Below are positions 1 to 6,558 of a DNA stretch of 27,267 nt, piece after piece. Within the stretch, counting starts at the first letter, position 1; each line of letters opens with the position of its first letter. The translations under genes were made by a program, and so were the position numbers. Origin of the DNA: Chloroflexota bacterium (GTDB lineage Bacteria > Chloroflexota > Anaerolineae > Anaerolineales > Villigracilaceae); assembly GCA_016191985.1 (NCBI GenBank), contig JACPVB010000062.1, positions 1 through 27,267 on the forward strand, written 5' to 3'. The notes below the pieces were generated by a model. It was not told the DNA's origin, did not search any database, and saw only the letters and a program-made list of their open reading frames with translations.

Positions 1-282
1 ATGATGGTTTACATGGGCGCAGGCATGATGGTCAATGGCCCAGGCACAAGCGCAGGTATTTTTGACCTGCTCGTCAACGGCAACGGCTGGACGATGCTCA
101 CCGCCATCAACCTGATGTTGTTCGCGCTGCTTCATAATCCATGCGCCACGACGATCATGACCATTTACAAGGAAACCAAATCGTGGAAGTGGGCCACCGT
201 CAGCGTGGTGATTACCTTGGGTCTGGCGTTTTTGGTCACGTTCCTAACCGCAAGCATTGCAAGGTTATTCGGTTGGGTGTAG
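1..282 (+). CDS. feoB: Ferrous iron transport protein B, C-terminal fragment (5' end outside window)
   Basis: This is the last 93 codons of a FeoB-type GTP-dependent Fe(II) permease of the inner membrane. The window starts inside the gene, so the ATG at position 1 is very probably an internal Met. It reads as the final two membrane segments of the second Gate domain: a hydrophobic stretch containing the FeoB-typical LLHNPCATTI element (residues 44-53), a short basic loop KETKSWKW, then a final helix ending at LFGWV. The same Cys-containing element appears as VPCVATLGAIKHE in the second FeoB of this window (16088-17776), supporting the family call. It lies 64 nt upstream of a multicopper oxidase on the same strand, with a strong hairpin between them. 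Family assignment is firm. Whether this FeoB carries its own G domain, unlike the split one downstream, cannot be seen. Confidence 0.85.
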   Translation: MMVYMGAGMMVNGPGTSAGIFDLLVNGNGWTMLTAINLMLFALLHNPCATTIMTIYKETKSWKWATVSVVITLGLAFLVTFLTASIARLFGWV

Positions 283-288
283 CAATAC

Positions 289-321
289 AAGTGACAGTCA
301 CCTCGCAGGTGACTGTCACTT
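289..321. repeat. 33-bp palindrome between feoB tail and multicopper oxidase
   Basis: Perfect inverted repeat with 15-nt arms (289-303 and 307-321) and a 3-nt loop CGC. The arm core is GTGACAGTCACCT. There is no T-run after it, so it is not a classical rho-independent terminator, although such a hairpin could pause or protect mRNA. Form and location resemble a dispersed intergenic repeat, which one window cannot prove. Confidence 0.7.
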
Positions 322-346
322 CTCATTCTTATCATTAGAGGTGAAC

Positions 347-1378
347 ATGAATAAAAAACTATCAAGAAGAGATTTTCTAAAACTTGGCGGAGCGGGGATT
401 ATCACCGCCGCGGGCACTGCCGCCGCCATGACCAATGTGGGGCACGGTCATTCAACACATCTCCTTCAAACGCCCACCCCCATGGGTCACGGAGATGGCC
501 TGCCAGGCGCGGGTGATGTAGACCACGAAAAGAACGGCTTCGACCCCGGAAAGACTCTCTACGAATTCGATTACGGCAAAAAGTCAATTCTCCCCAACGG
601 ACAAACGTTACGAGAGTATGAAATTGTAACTCTCAATAAAAATATCGAAGTTGTCCCCGGTATCGAATTCCCCGCATGGACGTACAACGGGCGCATCCCC
701 GGCCCTACGATCCGCGCCACCGAAGGCGACCGCATTCGCATCCACTTCAAGAACGGAAGCAGCCATCCGCACTCCATGCACTTCCACGGCTTTCACCCCG
801 GCGAGATGGACGGCGTCCCCGGCACAGGCCCAGGCGGGATGGTGAACCCCGGCGAAGAATTCATCTACGAGTTCGATGCCGAACCATTTGGTTTGCATCT
901 TTACCACTGCCACGTCTTCCCGCTTGCGCGTCACATCGCCAAGGGACTCTATGGCACATTCATCGTTGACCCGAAAGAGGGACGTCCGCCTGTTGACAGG
1001 GAAATGGTGATGGTCATGCACGGCATCGATGTGGACTTCGATGATGGCAATGATTTTTACGCCGTCAACGGAATTCCCTTTTACTATCAAAACCATCCCA
1101 TCCAGATCAAAGTCGGCGAAAAGATTCGCGTTTATCTCGTCAACATCCTCGAGTTCGATTTTGTCAACTCCTTCCATTTGCACGCCAATTTTTTCCACTA
1201 CTACCCCACCGGCACAAGCCTCACGCCTTCGGAATTCACCGACACCATCATTCAAGGCCAGGCCCAGCGCGGCATTCTGGAATTCACTTACAAATATCCG
1301 GGCATGTACATGTTCCATGCGCACGTGACCGAATTTGCCGAGCTTGGTTGGAACGGCATGTTTGAAGTCACTGCATAA
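347..1378 (+). CDS. Tat-exported two-domain multicopper oxidase (type 1 copper in domain 1)
   Basis: 343-aa copper oxidase. The start at 347 is chosen because it is preceded by AGAGGTGA and begins a Tat leader (SRRDFLK, residues 6-12, then a hydrophobic Ala/Gly segment), so it is exported folded. A His/Met-rich linker follows (residues about 32-55, HGHSTH and MGHGDG). Two cupredoxin domains carry all four HxH pairs of a trinuclear cluster: H145/H147, H187/H189, H277/H279, H324/H326. The type 1 site lies only in domain 1: H142, C188, H196 and, at the axial position, L201 instead of Met. C188 to H196 is an eight-residue step, longer than the usual five of laccases and closer to the NirK nitrite reductase loop. 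Domain 2 has HAH where a T1 Cys would sit. This fits type C two-domain oxidases. The substrate is unknown; the neighbouring FeoB and ZIP genes make metal-ion oxidation (Fe(II) or Cu(I)) a reasonable inference. Confidence 0.88.
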   Translation: MNKKLSRRDFLKLGGAGIITAAGTAAAMTNVGHGHSTHLLQTPTPMGHGDGLPGAGDVDHEKNGFDPGKTLYEFDYGKKSILPNGQTLREYEIVTLNKNIEVVPGIEFPAWTYNGRIPGPTIRATEGDRIRIHFKNGSSHPHSMHFHGFHPGEMDGVPGTGPGGMVNPGEEFIYEFDAEPFGLHLYHCHVFPLARHIAKGLYGTFIVDPKEGRPPVDREMVMVMHGIDVDFDDGNDFYAVNGIPFYYQNHPIQIKVGEKIRVYLVNILEFDFVNSFHLHANFFHYYPTGTSLTPSEFTDTIIQGQAQRGILEFTYKYPGMYMFHAHVTEFAELGWNGMFEVTA

Positions 1379-1396
1379 GCGAAGGAAATATATAAG

Positions 1397-2587
1397 ATGA
1401 CTGACCAAACCTCCCTTACGACAGAGAAGCGCTTCACTTTTCGGACCTTCGTCCTGCTTCTGATCCCAATCATTCTCCTCGCTGGAGTGATTTTCCTCTT
1501 CCTCAACACCGGCGGCGGACTCGATCTTCAGTCTCCTGCCCCCATCGAAAACCTGACCATTGATCGTTATTACCTCAAGCGCGACCACATTGAATTACAA
1601 GTTCAAAACACTGGACCCGAAGCGTTGACCATCGCCTCGGTCATCATCAATGACGCGGTCATGCCCTTCGAGGTCACGCCTGATGCGACCATTCCGCGCC
1701 TCGGTAGAGCGACCATTTCAGTAAGTTATTCATGGTCGGAGGGCGAAGCCTACGGCGTGCGAGTCTTCACCAACAATGCAGTCCCTTTTGATGTGGATAT
1801 CCCTGTTGCATTTGAAACGCCCGCTCCAGAAACAAAAACGTTTTTGAGCTTCACATTGATTGGTTTATACGTTGGCGTGATTCCCATCTTCCTCGGAATC
1901 TTCTGGCTCCCCGCCCTTCGTACTCTCGGCAAAAAGTGGATGACCTTCCTGATGGCACTGACCACTGGCCTGCTCATCTATCTTGGATTAGATACTTTGA
2001 ATGAAGCCCTCGAACAAGCGGCAATTCTCCCCGCCACCTATCAGGGAATCGGACTCATCGGCATCGGCGCAGTCGCCACTTATATGTTATTGGAATTGGT
2101 GGATAATCCAAAATCCGCTGACCGAAGCGAATCCTCGCAACGCCTCTCGATTGCCTGGAGAATCGCCATCGGCATCGGCATCCACAACCTGGGTGAAGGG
2201 CTTGCCATTGGAGCGGCGTACAATGTCGGCGAAATCGCACTTGGAACATTCCTCGTCGTTGGCTTCATCATCCAAAACATCACCGAAGGACTCGGTATCA
2301 TCGCACCCATCCTGCGCGACCGCCCAACGATTAAACAACTCGCCCTACTTGGGTTGATTGGCGGCGTACCCGCCATCGTCGGTGCATGGATCGGCGGATA
2401 CACCCCGTCGCCGTTTCTCGCTGTTCTCTTCCTCGCCATCGGAACGGGAGCCATTTTCCAGGTGGCTGTCGAAATTGCCAAACTCATTCAAAAAGATTCG
2501 GCAAAGCAGCCCATGCCCGCCTATATTTTCAGCGGCGTTCTGGCAGGGATGCTGATGCTGTGGGTTACAGGGATTTTTATCAAGTAA
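1397..2587 (+). CDS. ZIP-family metal transporter with N-terminal extracytoplasmic domain
   Basis: 396-aa membrane protein. An N-terminal membrane anchor (about residues 17-38) is followed by a beta-rich, probably extracytoplasmic domain (about 45-145), then a ZIP core of about eight helices from residue 150. The metal-site helices are visible: HNLGEG at 263-268 and QNITEG at 293-298. The second motif is normally HN-x-x-EG; here the His is replaced by Gln293. ZIP proteins import Zn(II), Fe(II), Mn(II) or similar ions into the cytoplasm. The extra N-terminal domain is not part of standard bacterial ZupT/GufA proteins and resembles cupredoxin-like or immunoglobulin-like folds only in a general way. 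The gene starts 18 nt after the multicopper oxidase stop, with a GAAGGAAA Shine-Dalgarno, so the two are almost certainly cotranscribed, suggesting that the oxidase prepares or detoxifies the transporter's substrate. Confidence 0.87.
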   Translation: MTDQTSLTTEKRFTFRTFVLLLIPIILLAGVIFLFLNTGGGLDLQSPAPIENLTIDRYYLKRDHIELQVQNTGPEALTIASVIINDAVMPFEVTPDATIPRLGRATISVSYSWSEGEAYGVRVFTNNAVPFDVDIPVAFETPAPETKTFLSFTLIGLYVGVIPIFLGIFWLPALRTLGKKWMTFLMALTTGLLIYLGLDTLNEALEQAAILPATYQGIGLIGIGAVATYMLLELVDNPKSADRSESSQRLSIAWRIAIGIGIHNLGEGLAIGAAYNVGEIALGTFLVVGFIIQNITEGLGIIAPILRDRPTIKQLALLGLIGGVPAIVGAWIGGYTPSPFLAVLFLAIGTGAIFQVAVEIAKLIQKDSAKQPMPAYIFSGVLAGMLMLWVTGIFIK

Positions 2588-2812
2588 ACCCAAAAGATTC
2601 GCCACAGAGAGCAGAGAGGCCACGGAGATTCTTTTTATTCTCTCTGTGCTCTCCGTGATCTGATATGAAAAAAGACGTTTCGTAGGTCATGCTTGCAGCA
2701 TGACGCCCTCACGCGGAGAACCGCCACGTTACAAACGTGACCTACGTTTTCATCTTTCGGGGTGAAACCCTTTCATGAATACTCTGTGGTGTATGCTCTG
2801 TTTACTAAACAG
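2588..2812. repeat. Intergenic region with nested palindromic repeats
   Basis: No gene is seen here. CACAGAGAG (from 2603) pairs with CTCTCTGTG (2640-2648), and CACGGAGA (just before 2630) pairs with TCTCCGTG (2650-2657), in an interleaved order. Next comes a cloverleaf-like element, with outer arms CGTAGGTCA (2681-2689) and TGACCTACG (2738-2746) enclosing two hairpins (TCATGC/GCATGA and CACGTT/AACGTG). A further hairpin, CTGTTT-act-AAACAG, lies at 2798-2812. These look like MITE- or REP-like dispersed elements that fill the gap between operons. Confidence 0.6.
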
Positions 2813-2849
2813 AAACCTGTCAATGTGGCGTTTGACAGGTTTTATTTTT
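2813..2849 (+). terminator. Stem-loop with T-rich tail overlapping the downstream promoter
   Basis: Perfect 11-bp stem AAACCTGTCAA (2813-2823) / TTGACAGGTTT (2832-2842), 8-nt loop, then a T-rich tract to 2849. It has the form of a rho-independent terminator for leftward-to-rightward read-through from the ZIP operon. Its 3' arm contains the -35 hexamer TTGACA of the next operon, so an alternative role as a protein-binding palindrome is possible. Confidence 0.55.
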
Positions 2850-2881
2850 CAAAGTAATATATGAATACTTGCTCATATATT
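2832..2881 (+). promoter_or_regulatory. Promoter and SmtB/CzrA-type operator of the zinc-efflux operon
   Basis: TTGACA (2832-2837), 17-nt spacer, TAATAT (2855-2860) is a near-consensus sigma-70-type promoter. A perfect inverted repeat AATATATGA (2856-2864), 8-nt spacer, TCATATATT (2873-2881) overlaps the -10 element and the likely start of transcription. This matches the imperfect ATATGAAC-type 12-2-12 operators of zinc-sensing ArsR/SmtB regulators. The adjacent sensor gene presumably binds here and releases on zinc. The operator ends 5 nt before the sensor's ATG and leaves no Shine-Dalgarno, so the transcript may be leaderless or nearly so. Confidence 0.8.
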
Positions 2882-2886
2882 CAATC

Positions 2887-3177
2887 ATGAAACTCACCGA
2901 ACTCAAAGCCATCAAACTTGCTGAACTCTTCAGCGCCCTCAGCGATGCCAACCGCGTACGCATCATCTCCCAGCTAATCGAAGGAGAAATGAGCGTCCGC
3001 GCCCTTGCCGATGGACTCGGCATGACCGAATCCGCCGTCTCGCATCAACTGCGCGGACTGCGTCAAATGCACCTCGTCCGCGCGCGCAAATCGGGCAGGC
3101 AGGTCTTCTACTCTCTCGACGACGATCACGTTTCACGCCTGTTCACGCTGGGGCTGGATCACGTCCAACACGGATAA
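2887..3177 (+). CDS. ArsR/SmtB-family zinc-sensing repressor (CzrA-like)
   Basis: 96-aa winged-helix repressor. The ATG at 2887 is preferred over the upstream in-frame TTG at 2869, because that TTG lies inside the operator palindrome. The HTH is at about residues 36-60 (VRALADGLGM...AVSHQLRGL). The ArsR As(III) motif is absent. Instead the C-terminal helix carries D79-x-H81-x10-H92-x2-H95, exactly the alpha-5 zinc site of the CzrA/SmtB subfamily. Known behaviour: the dimer represses its own operon and leaves DNA when Zn(II) (or Co(II)) binds alpha-5. The palindrome directly upstream and the CDF exporter two genes downstream fit autoregulated zinc resistance. The ICMT-like gene begins 2 nt after its stop. 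Confidence 0.92.
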   Translation: MKLTELKAIKLAELFSALSDANRVRIISQLIEGEMSVRALADGLGMTESAVSHQLRGLRQMHLVRARKSGRQVFYSLDDDHVSRLFTLGLDHVQHG

Positions 3178-3179
3178 CC

Positions 3180-3770
3180 ATGAAAATCCTTCTCCTCCTT
3201 TATTTTGCCTTGTTCTTTGGGCTGGCGATTCTCCTGCCCACCTACCGCGTTTGGAAAGCGACGGGCGTGAGCCCGTATAAACTCGGCTCGACCGAATCAG
3301 CACACGACTATATCGGCTTCCTATTTCGGCTGACCGTGCTGGCGACAGCATTTGTCGTGATGGTTCACACCTTCCTACCAGCAGTTTATGAATATCTTTT
3401 TCCCATCGCGTACCTCGCCCATCCTACACTCGCAATGATTGGTGCTGCTTTGCTTGCCATCGTATTCGTTTGGGTGCTTGTTGCCCAAGTCCACATGCAA
3501 AAATCATGGCGTATTGGCATTGACGAGGATGTCAAAACCGAACTCGTTCAAACGGGTTTGTTCAAATTTTCGCGCAATCCCATCTTTCTTGGAATGCGCA
3601 TCATGCTGTTTGGATTTTTCCTCGTTTTGCCCAGCGCCGCTTCTCTTGCCATCCTCGTCGCGGGCGATTTACTCATTCAAATTCAAGTCCGCCTCGAAGA
3701 GGAATTCCTGGCCCGCACCCACAGTCAAACCTACCTCAACTACAAAAAGCGAGTACGGCGCTGGCTCTAA
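3180..3770 (+). CDS. Isoprenylcysteine methyltransferase-like membrane protein (CzcN/NccN-like)
   Basis: 196-aa integral membrane protein of the ICMT/PEMT superfamily, with about five membrane segments (near residues 3-20, 45-67, 75-100, 135-150 and 153-165). The C-terminal half carries the superfamily pattern: a Gln/His-rich helix end (QVHMQKSWRIG), a TGLFKFSRNPIFLG segment, the SAM-binding region of membrane methyltransferases, and the final LEEEFL...YLNYKKRVRRWL. A methyltransferase role is family knowledge; the substrate is unknown. It sits between the zinc sensor and the CDF exporter with 2-nt and 1-nt gaps, so it is part of the zinc-efflux operon. ICMT homologues called CzcN and NccN occur in czc and ncc metal-resistance operons of Cupriavidus, supporting a metal-linked role. 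Nothing appears truncated. Confidence 0.82.
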   Translation: MKILLLLYFALFFGLAILLPTYRVWKATGVSPYKLGSTESAHDYIGFLFRLTVLATAFVVMVHTFLPAVYEYLFPIAYLAHPTLAMIGAALLAIVFVWVLVAQVHMQKSWRIGIDEDVKTELVQTGLFKFSRNPIFLGMRIMLFGFFLVLPSAASLAILVAGDLLIQIQVRLEEEFLARTHSQTYLNYKKRVRRWL

Positions 3771-3771
3771 T

Positions 3772-4719
3772 ATGCACACTCATTCACATACCCATTCTCA
3801 CTTTGGCGACCTCGCCGCGCAAACCACAAAACGGCTCGCCCTTTCACTATCCCTCACAGCGATTTTCGTTGTCATCGAAGTCATTGCAGGCATCTTCAGT
3901 AACAGCCTCGCCTTGCTCACCGACGCCGCGCACAATTTCACCGACGTTATCGCGCTCGGCTTGAGTTGGTATGCGCTCCGCATCGCCGCCAAACCTGCCA
4001 ACGCTGGCAAAACCTTCGGCTATCACCGCGTAGGGATTTTGGTTGCGCTGATCAATTCCACCACCTTGATTTTGATTGCGCTTGGAATTTTCTACGAAGC
4101 CTGGCATCGCTTCCTCTCCCCGCCCGAAGTTGATTCAGTTATTCTGATCGGAGTCGGCGCCCTGGCATTCTTCATCAACGCAGGCACGGCCTGGCTCGTT
4201 CACAAAGGTAGCGAGAATGACCTTAACCTGCGCAGCGCCTTCCTGCACCTGATGGGAGATGTCATGTCCACACTGGGTGCGATCATTGCGGGTGTTGTCA
4301 TTTACTTCACACAATGGAACTGGCTCGACCCATTCGTCAGTGTATTGATCGGCTTGTTCATCGTATGGAACGCATGGGGTATATTGCGGCAATCCATTCA
4401 CATCCTTCTGGAAAGCACCCCGGAAAATATCGACATGCAGGAAATGGTGGAAAAAATCAACACAGTTGACGGGGTACTCGGAGTCCACGATTTGCACGTG
4501 TGGAGTATCAACGAGAATTTACGAATGCTCTCCGCCCACGTCGTCACAGACAATATCTCTATCAATGACGGCCTGGCGATTCAGCAGAATATCAACGAAT
4601 TGCTCGCACACGGATTTAATATCCAACACGCCACCTTGCAAATGGAATGCGAGGGCTGCCGCTACGGCATGTTATATTGCGATTTTCAAGCAACAAAGCA
4701 TCAGCATACTGAAGGATAA
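3772..4719 (+). CDS. Cation diffusion facilitator, zinc exporter (CzcD/ZitB-like)
   Basis: 315-aa CDF transporter that exports Zn(II) (possibly Cd(II), Co(II)) from the cytoplasm using the proton gradient. The open frame extends far upstream (to 3439) through the methyltransferase gene, but the ATG at 3772 is chosen because it directly follows that gene's stop and opens with the His-rich metal-binding N-terminus HTHSHTHSH typical of CzcD. Six membrane helices follow. The transport-site pairs H54/D58 (HNFTD) and H159/D163 (HLMGD) are both of the HxxxD type that favours zinc. The cytoplasmic C-terminal domain spans about residues 225-300 and ends with extra Cys residues (CEGCRYGMLYC) and a His-containing tail, possibly additional metal ligands. 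It is the last gene of the zinc operon and is followed by a strong terminator. Confidence 0.93.
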   Translation: MHTHSHTHSHFGDLAAQTTKRLALSLSLTAIFVVIEVIAGIFSNSLALLTDAAHNFTDVIALGLSWYALRIAAKPANAGKTFGYHRVGILVALINSTTLILIALGIFYEAWHRFLSPPEVDSVILIGVGALAFFINAGTAWLVHKGSENDLNLRSAFLHLMGDVMSTLGAIIAGVVIYFTQWNWLDPFVSVLIGLFIVWNAWGILRQSIHILLESTPENIDMQEMVEKINTVDGVLGVHDLHVWSINENLRMLSAHVVTDNISINDGLAIQQNINELLAHGFNIQHATLQMECEGCRYGMLYCDFQATKHQHTEG

Positions 4720-4768
4720 AAAATACCCGCCTTGAAAAATTCATTTTCGAGGCGGGTATTTTTTTTCT
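4718..4768. terminator. Bidirectional rho-independent terminator
   Basis: Stem AAATACCCGCCT (4721-4732) / AGGCGGGTATTT (4750-4761), with further A-T pairing inside, flanked by an A-run on the left and a T-run to 4766 on the right. It can terminate the zinc-efflux operon on the plus strand and the convergent hydrolase gene on the minus strand. Confidence 0.9.
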
Positions 4769-4779
4769 TCATGAAGTCT

Positions 4780-5712
4780 TTATTCAAGCGGCTTGCTAAA
4801 AAATTCCAGCAATATTTCGGTGTATTCCGATGGACGGTTTAAATAAGGGAAATGACCAACGTTCGAAAACGTCTGCACCTCGGCGGATGGATAGACGACT
4901 TTCAATTGTTCGCGCAGGGTCAACTCAACCAGCGGGTCATTATCCGCTTCGATAATCAAAACGGGGATATTAAGAGCACTCAGGTTCGGCGGCTCAAACT
5001 TTTCAACCACGCAATGAAACCGTCTCACCACCTGCGCCTTGCTCATGCGTCCATAACTGATTTCGTTTAAGAAGGCGAGAGTCAATTCGTCATTGCCCGA
5101 GGCGGGGTATACACTGCTTGCAAAACTCCCGCGCAAAACATCGATCACCAGCCACTCGGGCAGGAACGGCAACGCTGCTCCGATGGACTTATTCTTTTCG
5201 GCGATCAAATCATTCGGGGGAAACGTGTTCGAGAAAACAGCATGCAGGATTCGGTCCGAATGATGCGCCACCAAATATTGGGCAAAGTATCCGCCCAGCG
5301 ACGTCCCCACCACGTTGAATGAATCCACACCTTCCGCATCCAAAATGGACGTGACTCCTGCCTCCATCTCAGCCAGCGTATCCACCGCGGGATATGTTAC
5401 CGCGATCACACGATAATTTTCTTGAAGCGCATCCAATTGGTGCCACCAAATATCATATGCACCCGTCATCCCATGCAGAAAGAGAATTGTCTCGTTGCCC
5501 TCACCCATTGAAACATATTCCCAAATAACACCTTTCACTTCAATTGTTTTTGGAGTATGAGCAGCACGAAACGCCGACAATGACTCCGCCTCGACCGCAT
5601 CCGCTTTTGCATACACCTCGGCAAAAGGGATATTCGGCACAGGATATAAATACACCCCCGCAATCAATACCACCAGGAACAACAACACAAACCATTTTAT
5701 TTTTGCACGCAT
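4780..5712 (-). CDS. Membrane-anchored alpha/beta hydrolase
   Basis: 310 aa from the ATG at 5712. This start is chosen because it follows GGAGG with good spacing and opens a textbook signal-anchor (MRAKIKWF then a leucine/valine helix). An in-frame ATG at 5760 also has a good AAGGAG, and would add 16 polar residues; the DNA between includes a hairpin and a TATAAT, so the shorter form is favoured. After a ~40-residue linker the fold shows the oxyanion strand LFLHGMTGAYDIWW, the nucleophile elbow GTSLGG (catalytic Ser), an acid on EADNDPLV and a catalytic His in VGHFPYL. Such proteins are lipases/esterases or related hydrolases; the substrate cannot be told. It is divergent to the ABC-exporter operon and shares its palindromic control region. 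Confidence 0.85.
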   Translation of the reverse strand: MRAKIKWFVLLFLVVLIAGVYLYPVPNIPFAEVYAKADAVEAESLSAFRAAHTPKTIEVKGVIWEYVSMGEGNETILFLHGMTGAYDIWWHQLDALQENYRVIAVTYPAVDTLAEMEAGVTSILDAEGVDSFNVVGTSLGGYFAQYLVAHHSDRILHAVFSNTFPPNDLIAEKNKSIGAALPFLPEWLVIDVLRGSFASSVYPASGNDELTLAFLNEISYGRMSKAQVVRRFHCVVEKFEPPNLSALNIPVLIIEADNDPLVELTLREQLKVVYPSAEVQTFSNVGHFPYLNRPSEYTEILLEFFSKPLE

Positions 5713-5730
5713 ATCATCCTCCGGCTGCCA

Positions 5731-5736
5731 ATTATA
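5731..5736 (-). promoter_or_regulatory. Possible -10 element upstream of the hydrolase
   Basis: TATAAT on the minus strand, 18 nt before the preferred ATG and just upstream of GGAGG. No convincing -35 hexamer lies at 16-18 nt. A small hairpin AGGCGA-ATAAA-TCGCCT precedes it. It supports the 5712 start only weakly, because a second possible promoter lies in the palindrome at 5766-5812. Confidence 0.35.
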
Positions 5737-5761
5737 CACAGGCGATTTATTCGCCTGCATC

Positions 5762-5812
5762 TTGACTCCTTTTGTAAACTGGTTTACAATACAAACCAGT
5801 TTACAAAAGGAG
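5762..5812. promoter_or_regulatory. Divergent promoter with 20-bp-arm palindromic operator
   Basis: Perfect inverted repeat: arms 5766-5785 and 5793-5812, 7-nt centre. Each arm contains the core AAACTGGTTT or its complement, and the outer end of each arm is a Shine-Dalgarno-like AAAAGGAG pointing outward: one serves the plus-strand gene at 5818, the other the alternative minus-strand ATG at 5760. Plus-strand promoter elements TTGACT (5762-5767), 17-nt spacer, TACAAT (5785-5790) are embedded in it. The left arm includes the smaller palindrome GTAAAC-TG-GTTTAC. The likely binder is the winged-helix protein encoded at 6555. Confidence 0.75.
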
Positions 5813-5817
5813 AATCA

Positions 5818-6558
5818 ATGAATGTACAAATTGAAACTGCTGTAAAACGCGCGCGCGGATATTGGTTCGTGGACGGGTTCATCGAAATCGCCGCAGGCGT
5901 ACTGTTTATCGTCCTGGCAGTTTTTACTCTAAGCAGCGGCATGTACACATCGCAGATGACCTTCTCTTCCTGGTTCGTATCCGTCACCGGTAAGATCGCC
6001 ATCTTAAAGCTGGTCAGCTTCCTGATTGTCTTTTTACTCCTTTGGTGGTTGAAGGACCGTTTCACCTACCCACGCACAGGGCGTGTTAGAGGCAAGATCA
6101 CAGGGATGCAGATATTGGTCCTCATCAAGAATTTGATCCTCTTTCTGCTTTTGCCGATTGCCGGATTGTTGATCGCATCCCTGCTTGCTACATCGACCGG
6201 AAGTGTTTTGTCTTCGATGCCGGTCTGGTTCCCTGCAGGATTGGGTCTTCTTTGGGGCATCCTGCTCATGCTGGCAGGCGAATGGATGGGCTTGCGCCGC
6301 TTTCGCTGGTTGGCAGTCCTGATTTTTCTGGGCGGAGTCGGCACTGGCATCTGGCAGTTGGCGATGGGCCTCCCAGGCATCCCGGCAAATATTCAGCCGA
6401 ACGTTTTACAGTCGCCCGTGCTGGAAAGTATCAAGCGTGCATTGACCAGTCTCATCACTATTCTTCTAATCGCTGGCGTTCTCTTGATCTTCTCCGGCGC
6501 ATGGACATTTATGCGCTATCGAAAAGAAAACCCAGAGCCGTACGTGGAGGATGTATGA
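5818..6558 (+). CDS. Polytopic membrane protein of unknown function
   Basis: 246 aa. ATG at 5818 follows AAAAGGAGAATCA, and the Shine-Dalgarno is the outer end of the operator palindrome. About six hydrophobic segments are visible (near residues 22-42, 55-78, 100-125, 133-153, 160-180 and 210-232), with a basic loop (WWLKDRFTYPRTGRVRGK) after the second. I recognise no catalytic motif. It is the first gene of an operon: its stop overlaps the start of a winged-helix regulator (ATGA), and an ABC exporter follows. By position it may be an accessory membrane subunit, a sensor for the regulator, or an immunity-like protein. This is context only. Confidence 0.75.
   Translation: MNVQIETAVKRARGYWFVDGFIEIAAGVLFIVLAVFTLSSGMYTSQMTFSSWFVSVTGKIAILKLVSFLIVFLLLWWLKDRFTYPRTGRVRGKITGMQILVLIKNLILFLLLPIAGLLIASLLATSTGSVLSSMPVWFPAGLGLLWGILLMLAGEWMGLRRFRWLAVLIFLGGVGTGIWQLAMGLPGIPANIQPNVLQSPVLESIKRALTSLITILLIAGVLLIFSGAWTFMRYRKENPEPYVEDV

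Noticed and set aside
608..1588. Long minus-strand open frame (326 codons)
   Set aside because: It lies antisense to the multicopper oxidase, whose catalytic motifs are intact; its composition is low-complexity and no domain is visible.
3439..3771. Upstream extension of the CDF exporter
   Set aside because: It overlaps the methyltransferase gene; the His-rich N-terminus begins at 3772, right after that gene's stop.
5713..5760. 16-codon N-terminal extension of the hydrolase
   Set aside because: It has its own Shine-Dalgarno but encodes a polar stretch over a hairpin and a TATAAT; GGAGG and the signal anchor support 5712. Not fully excluded.
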